Of a stretch of 64,000 nucleotides of DNA, positions 61,055 through 64,000 are shown in pieces. The stretch is from Neobacillus drentensis. GTDB taxonomy: Bacteria > Bacillota > Bacilli > Bacillales > Cytobacillaceae. Position 1 is the stretch's first letter. Every line of letters starts with the position of its first letter. The stretch spans positions 672,001 to 736,000 of the forward strand of contig NZ_CP091110.1 in assembly GCF_021560175.1 (NCBI RefSeq). The letters run 5' to 3'. The notes beneath the pieces were generated by a model, which did not search any database, was not told the origin of the DNA, and saw only the letters and a program-made list of their open reading frames with translations. A program made the translations under genes and the position numbers.

Positions 61055-62851
61055 TTGAGCAAATATGTTGTTAACAATAACTCCATTGATACCATCATGG
61101 GATGGATTAAGGCGGGAGAAATTGCAATCCCAGAGATCCAAAGGCCATTTGTATGGGATGCAAGTAAAGTAAGGGATTTGATGGACTCTCTTTATCAAGG
61201 TTTTCCTATTGGGTATATAATCACATGGAGGAATCCGGATACAAAACTAAAAGACGGGACCACTTCCCATGGTAAAAAAATATTAATCGATGGTCAGCAA
61301 AGGATAACAGCTATGACCGCTGCTCTTCTTGGTGAAGAGGTGGTGGGATCAGATTATAAGAAAAAGAGAATCAAAATATCCTTTAATCCAAAGGAAGAAA
61401 AATTTGAGGTTTTCAATCCAGCTATCGAAAAAAATTCCGAGTGGGTAGGGGACATTTCGAGTTTTTTCAAAAATGGTTTTGATATGTTTGGATTCGTACA
61501 TCAATACTGTTCGATTAATGAAATTAGTGATCAAAATAAAATTGGTCAGATTATCAACAGACTAGTCAATATTCGCTTCAGTAACATTGGAATAATTGAG
61601 TTATCCCATGAACTTGATATTGAAACAGTGACAGAGATATTTATCCGAATTAATTCTCAAGGAGTTGTTTTAAGTCAAGCGGACTTTGCGATGTCTAAAA
61701 TAGCTGTAAATGAAATTTATAATGGGGTACTAATAAGAAAAACCATTGATTACTTTTGTCATTTAGCAAAAAATCCGGCAGATTTTTCAACAATACAAAC
61801 TAATGATTCACAGTTCGCGAGTACGCATTATTTTGACAAAATTAAGTGGATTAAAGATCATCATGAATCTCTGTACATACCTGATTATTCTGATTTACTT
61901 CGTGTTGCTTTTACATCAAAATTCCTTCGTGGTAGATTATCAAACCTAGTTAGTTTACTTTCAGGAAGGGACTTTGAAACCCGTGAATATAAAGAAGTAA
62001 TTGCAGAGCAAGCATTTGCCACCCTGGAAGAAGGAGTTTTAGCATTTGTAAATGAGACCAATTTTAAAAGGTATTTGATGATTGTAAAATCGGCTGGGAT
62101 TATTAATAAGAGCCTCATTCGGTCACAGAATACATTAAACTTTGGCTATATTTTATATTTACTTCTGAGAGATAAAAAGGTTGATCAGGCTATTATCACT
62201 AAAACAGTTCGAAAATGGTTAGTACTTTCAATATTAACTGGCCGTTACTCTGGATCGCCAGAGTCCTGGTTTGAGTTTGATGTTCGACGTTTTAAAAGTG
62301 CTGTTGATGTAGAACAGTATGTTAAAAATGTTGAGGACGGAGAACTATCTGACGCGTTTTGGAATAATATTTTAGTTACCCGATTAAATACATCAGTTGC
62401 AAGCAGTCCTTATTTTAACCTGTTCCTTATGGCACAAATAAAAAGCAGTGATAAGGGGTTTCTTTCAAAAGAGGTGGAAGTAAGGCATCTCATCGAGGAA
62501 CGTGGCGATATTCATCATATTTTCCCTAAGAAACACTTGCAAAGAAACGGCATTAATAATCGTGGCCAGTACAATCAGATTGCTAATTATGTATATACCC
62601 AGCAGGAGATTAATATAGCGATAAAGGATCAGTCCCCTGCAGAATACATGAAAAAAATGAAAGAGCAATGTAATACCAAAATAATAAAATTAGGCGAAAT
62701 TGATGATTATACTCTTTTACAAGAAAACTTAAAAGAGAACTGCATTCCTGATGAAATTTATAACATGGATTTCAATCAGTATGAAGAATTTCTAGAATTA
62801 AGAAGAAAGTTAATGGCTATAAAAATTAAAGAATTCTATTTTGCTTTATAA
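61055..62851 (+). CDS. DUF262/HNH (GmrSD-like) protein, probable anti-phage restriction enzyme
   Basis: 598 residues from TTG 61055; AGGTG six bases before it supports this over the GTG at 61046. The N-terminal DUF262 domain has IPEIQRPFVWDASKVRDL, the ParB-like nucleotide motif DGQQRITAM (about residues 75-83), and FIRINSQGVVLSQADF. The C-terminal DUF1524-type HNH motif GDIHHIFPKKHLQ is near residue 485, followed by NQIANYVYT. GmrSD proteins are NTP-dependent nucleases that cut modified phage DNA; others work with larger defence systems. Next to a PLD-helicase gene and a nuclease remnant it likely belongs to a defence island. Confidence 0.85.
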   Translation: MSKYVVNNNSIDTIMGWIKAGEIAIPEIQRPFVWDASKVRDLMDSLYQGFPIGYIITWRNPDTKLKDGTTSHGKKILIDGQQRITAMTAALLGEEVVGSDYKKKRIKISFNPKEEKFEVFNPAIEKNSEWVGDISSFFKNGFDMFGFVHQYCSINEISDQNKIGQIINRLVNIRFSNIGIIELSHELDIETVTEIFIRINSQGVVLSQADFAMSKIAVNEIYNGVLIRKTIDYFCHLAKNPADFSTIQTNDSQFASTHYFDKIKWIKDHHESLYIPDYSDLLRVAFTSKFLRGRLSNLVSLLSGRDFETREYKEVIAEQAFATLEEGVLAFVNETNFKRYLMIVKSAGIINKSLIRSQNTLNFGYILYLLLRDKKVDQAIITKTVRKWLVLSILTGRYSGSPESWFEFDVRRFKSAVDVEQYVKNVEDGELSDAFWNNILVTRLNTSVASSPYFNLFLMAQIKSSDKGFLSKEVEVRHLIEERGDIHHIFPKKHLQRNGINNRGQYNQIANYVYTQQEINIAIKDQSPAEYMKKMKEQCNTKIIKLGEIDDYTLLQENLKENCIPDEIYNMDFNQYEEFLELRRKLMAIKIKEFYFAL

Positions 62852-63043
62852 AAATTATGTTGGTCAGTGGAGCTATTTCGAAATCATTCACAAGAACCAC
62901 TGACATTTCCTCTTATTTGTATGAGTTCCTGTCACCACCCACAATTCCCCTTTCAAAGATTGAGGTAGGTAGACATACAAAAATCAAATCTAATCCGATT
63001 ATAGATTGTTTAATTAAAGCTCTATTAAATAATCTTATTAAAT

Positions 63044-63098
63044 GTAAGTGTGAAATAATCCCCATTTGCTTGACAGTTGGGGATTGTTTTTACGCTTA
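63044..63098 (+). terminator. Terminator between DUF262 and PLD-helicase genes
   Basis: AATCCCCA (63057-63064) pairs with TGGGGATT (63078-63085), then GTTTTT. Outer arms GTAAGTGTGAAA and TTTACGCTTAC also pair with G-U bonds. The 374-base gap between the genes otherwise holds the promoter below and no credible gene. Confidence 0.78.
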
Positions 63099-63164
63099 CC
63101 AATATTCTTTAAACAAAGTCCATTAAACCGGGATAGTAATTGAATTTTTCCATGTACAATAAGG

Positions 63165-63193
63165 TTGCACTAACTATAAGTGAGCATTACAAT
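63165..63193 (+). promoter_or_regulatory. Candidate promoter of the PLD-helicase gene
   Basis: TTGCAC (63165-63170), a 17-base spacer, TACAAT (63188-63193), 32 bases before the ATG. Confidence 0.55.
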
Positions 63194-63225
63194 TGAAGTA
63201 TCAATTGGTAATGAATGGTGATTAA

Positions 63226-64000
63226 ATGAGTAATTTTATTGATAATCTAAAAGTCTCTTTACATAAGGGGTTTATTGACCAAAGCACAAATAAAACCGGA
63301 ATTTATAAGCCGAAGTTATTAGTGAATAATGCAAAAAAGGGCGAAAATGTTTTAAATACCTTACTTGATGAACTAGATAGCTGTGAATCCTTTATTTTTT
63401 CAGTAGCATTTATTACTGAGAGCGGCCTGGCAACTCTTAAATCCCATTTTCTTGACCTTAAACGAAAAGGGGTAAAAGGTCGTATTTTAACTTCAACTTT
63501 TCTGAATTTTAATCAGCCAATAGTCTTTAAGGAACTCATGAAAATTGAAAATGTTGAAGTTCGGACGACTGATTTAGAAGGGTTCCATTCTAAAGGATAC
63601 ATATTTAATCAAAGAAAACATTATTCTTTAATTGTGGGGAGTTCCAATTTAACAGCCCATGCATTAAAAGTGAATTACGAATGGAATGTTAAATTAACTT
63701 CGCATGAAAACGGGGAAATTGTTAATCATTTTAATAATCAATTTGAAGAGGTTTGGAACGAGGCCCTTCCTTTAAACGAAGAATGGATTCAAACGTATGA
63801 GAAGAGGTATACACCACTTGTTCACAGGAAAGCTTTAGACCAGGTGATAGAGTTACCGTCTCAATATAATATTAATTCTATCGAAGAGGCCCTGAAAATA
63901 AAGCCAAATAAAATGCAAGAAGCAGCATTGCAAGGAATCCAGGCGATTCGTGATTCAGGAGCAAATAAGGGTTTAATCATTTCTGCAACAGGAACTGGTA
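63226..64000 (+). CDS. PLD-domain/superfamily 2 helicase (3' end beyond window)
   Basis: Open frame from ATG 63226 to the right edge, 258 codons. The first 170 residues form a phospholipase D-like domain: FIFSVAFITESGLATLK, GRILTST, and the HKD-type motif with His121 and Lys123 in GFHSKGYIF, then VGSSNLT. After a linker, NKMQEAALQGIQAIRDSG looks like the helicase Q-motif region, and ISATGTG is the start of Walker A. This is the layout of PLD-DEAD helicases (DUF3427-type), often in defence islands. It shares strand with the DUF262 gene but seems to have its own promoter. The nuclease or helicase role in defence is inferred. Confidence 0.8.
   Translation, partial: MSNFIDNLKVSLHKGFIDQSTNKTGIYKPKLLVNNAKKGENVLNTLLDELDSCESFIFSVAFITESGLATLKSHFLDLKRKGVKGRILTSTFLNFNQPIVFKELMKIENVEVRTTDLEGFHSKGYIFNQRKHYSLIVGSSNLTAHALKVNYEWNVKLTSHENGEIVNHFNNQFEEVWNEALPLNEEWIQTYEKRYTPLVHRKALDQVIELPSQYNINSIEEALKIKPNKMQEAALQGIQAIRDSGANKGLIISATGTG

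Noticed and set aside
62857..63126. 89-codon open frame after the DUF262 gene
   Set aside because: It spans the terminator hairpin at 63044-63098, has no ribosome site, and its translation shows no domain-like pattern.
1..64000. CRISPR arrays, rRNA or tRNA genes, insertion sequences
   Set aside because: No regularly spaced direct repeats, RNA gene signatures or transposase frames were recognised by reading.

Overview
The window looks like a chromosomal segment of a Bacillaceae bacterium (Bacillus/Neobacillus-like). The evidence is low-GC DNA, strong GGAGG-type ribosome sites, many rho-independent terminators, a PerR-type operator on ahpC and ahpF, YesM/YesN-type two-component systems, DUF624 (YesL) proteins and lipoprotein-dependent sugar ABC importers without local ATPases. 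The genus is an inference.

Layout. (1) 1-5.1 kb, housekeeping: the end of an SsuC/TauC-like permease, fabF, trpB, and serA under a ZTP (pfl) riboswitch. (2) 5.2-12.1 kb, gentisate block: an aromatic-acid MFS transporter, an IclR regulator, and an operon of fumarylpyruvate hydrolase-like protein, a DinB-fold protein (likely a thiol-dependent maleylpyruvate isomerase) and gentisate 1,2-dioxygenase. A second MFS transporter and a malic enzyme follow, both beheaded at a head-to-head junction near 11.75 kb. (3) 12.4-18.9 kb, mixed: yqxD/yaiI-like gene, a c-di-GMP-I riboswitch driving a secreted protein, a secreted glycerophosphodiesterase with a PhoD-like tail, a frameshifted yetF-like gene, and ahpF/ahpC. 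(4) 19.3-29.4 kb, meta-cleavage block: a XylR_N/V4R-PucR regulator, a two-component flavin monooxygenase, an FAD-synthetase-like protein, a class III extradiol dioxygenase, a C-C hydrolase, a hydratase, an MFS transporter and a second FAH-family enzyme.

(5) 29.7-60.4 kb, glycan block: a secreted GH3 enzyme faces two regulon-like units. Unit A is DUF624, two permeases, binding lipoprotein, YesM/YesN and a domain-permuted GH3. Unit B is YesM/YesN, two permeases, binding lipoprotein, DUF624, then GH3, GH95, GH42 and GH31. Activities for beta-glucose, alpha-fucose, beta-galactose and alpha-xylose are those needed to dismantle imported xyloglucan oligosaccharides; the apparent lack of signal peptides on these enzymes fits import followed by cytoplasmic digestion. 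(6) 60.4-64 kb, probable defence island: remnants of a PD-(D/E)XK nuclease-like gene, an intact DUF262/HNH (GmrSD-like) protein, and a PLD-helicase gene that runs off the right edge.

A family of dispersed hairpin repeats with core GGGACGGTTCT occurs seven times between 0.7 and 29.5 kb, usually just 3' of genes, and was not seen in the glycan or defence blocks. No rRNA, tRNA, CRISPR array or insertion sequence was recognised. All calls come from reading the sequence; no database search was possible.
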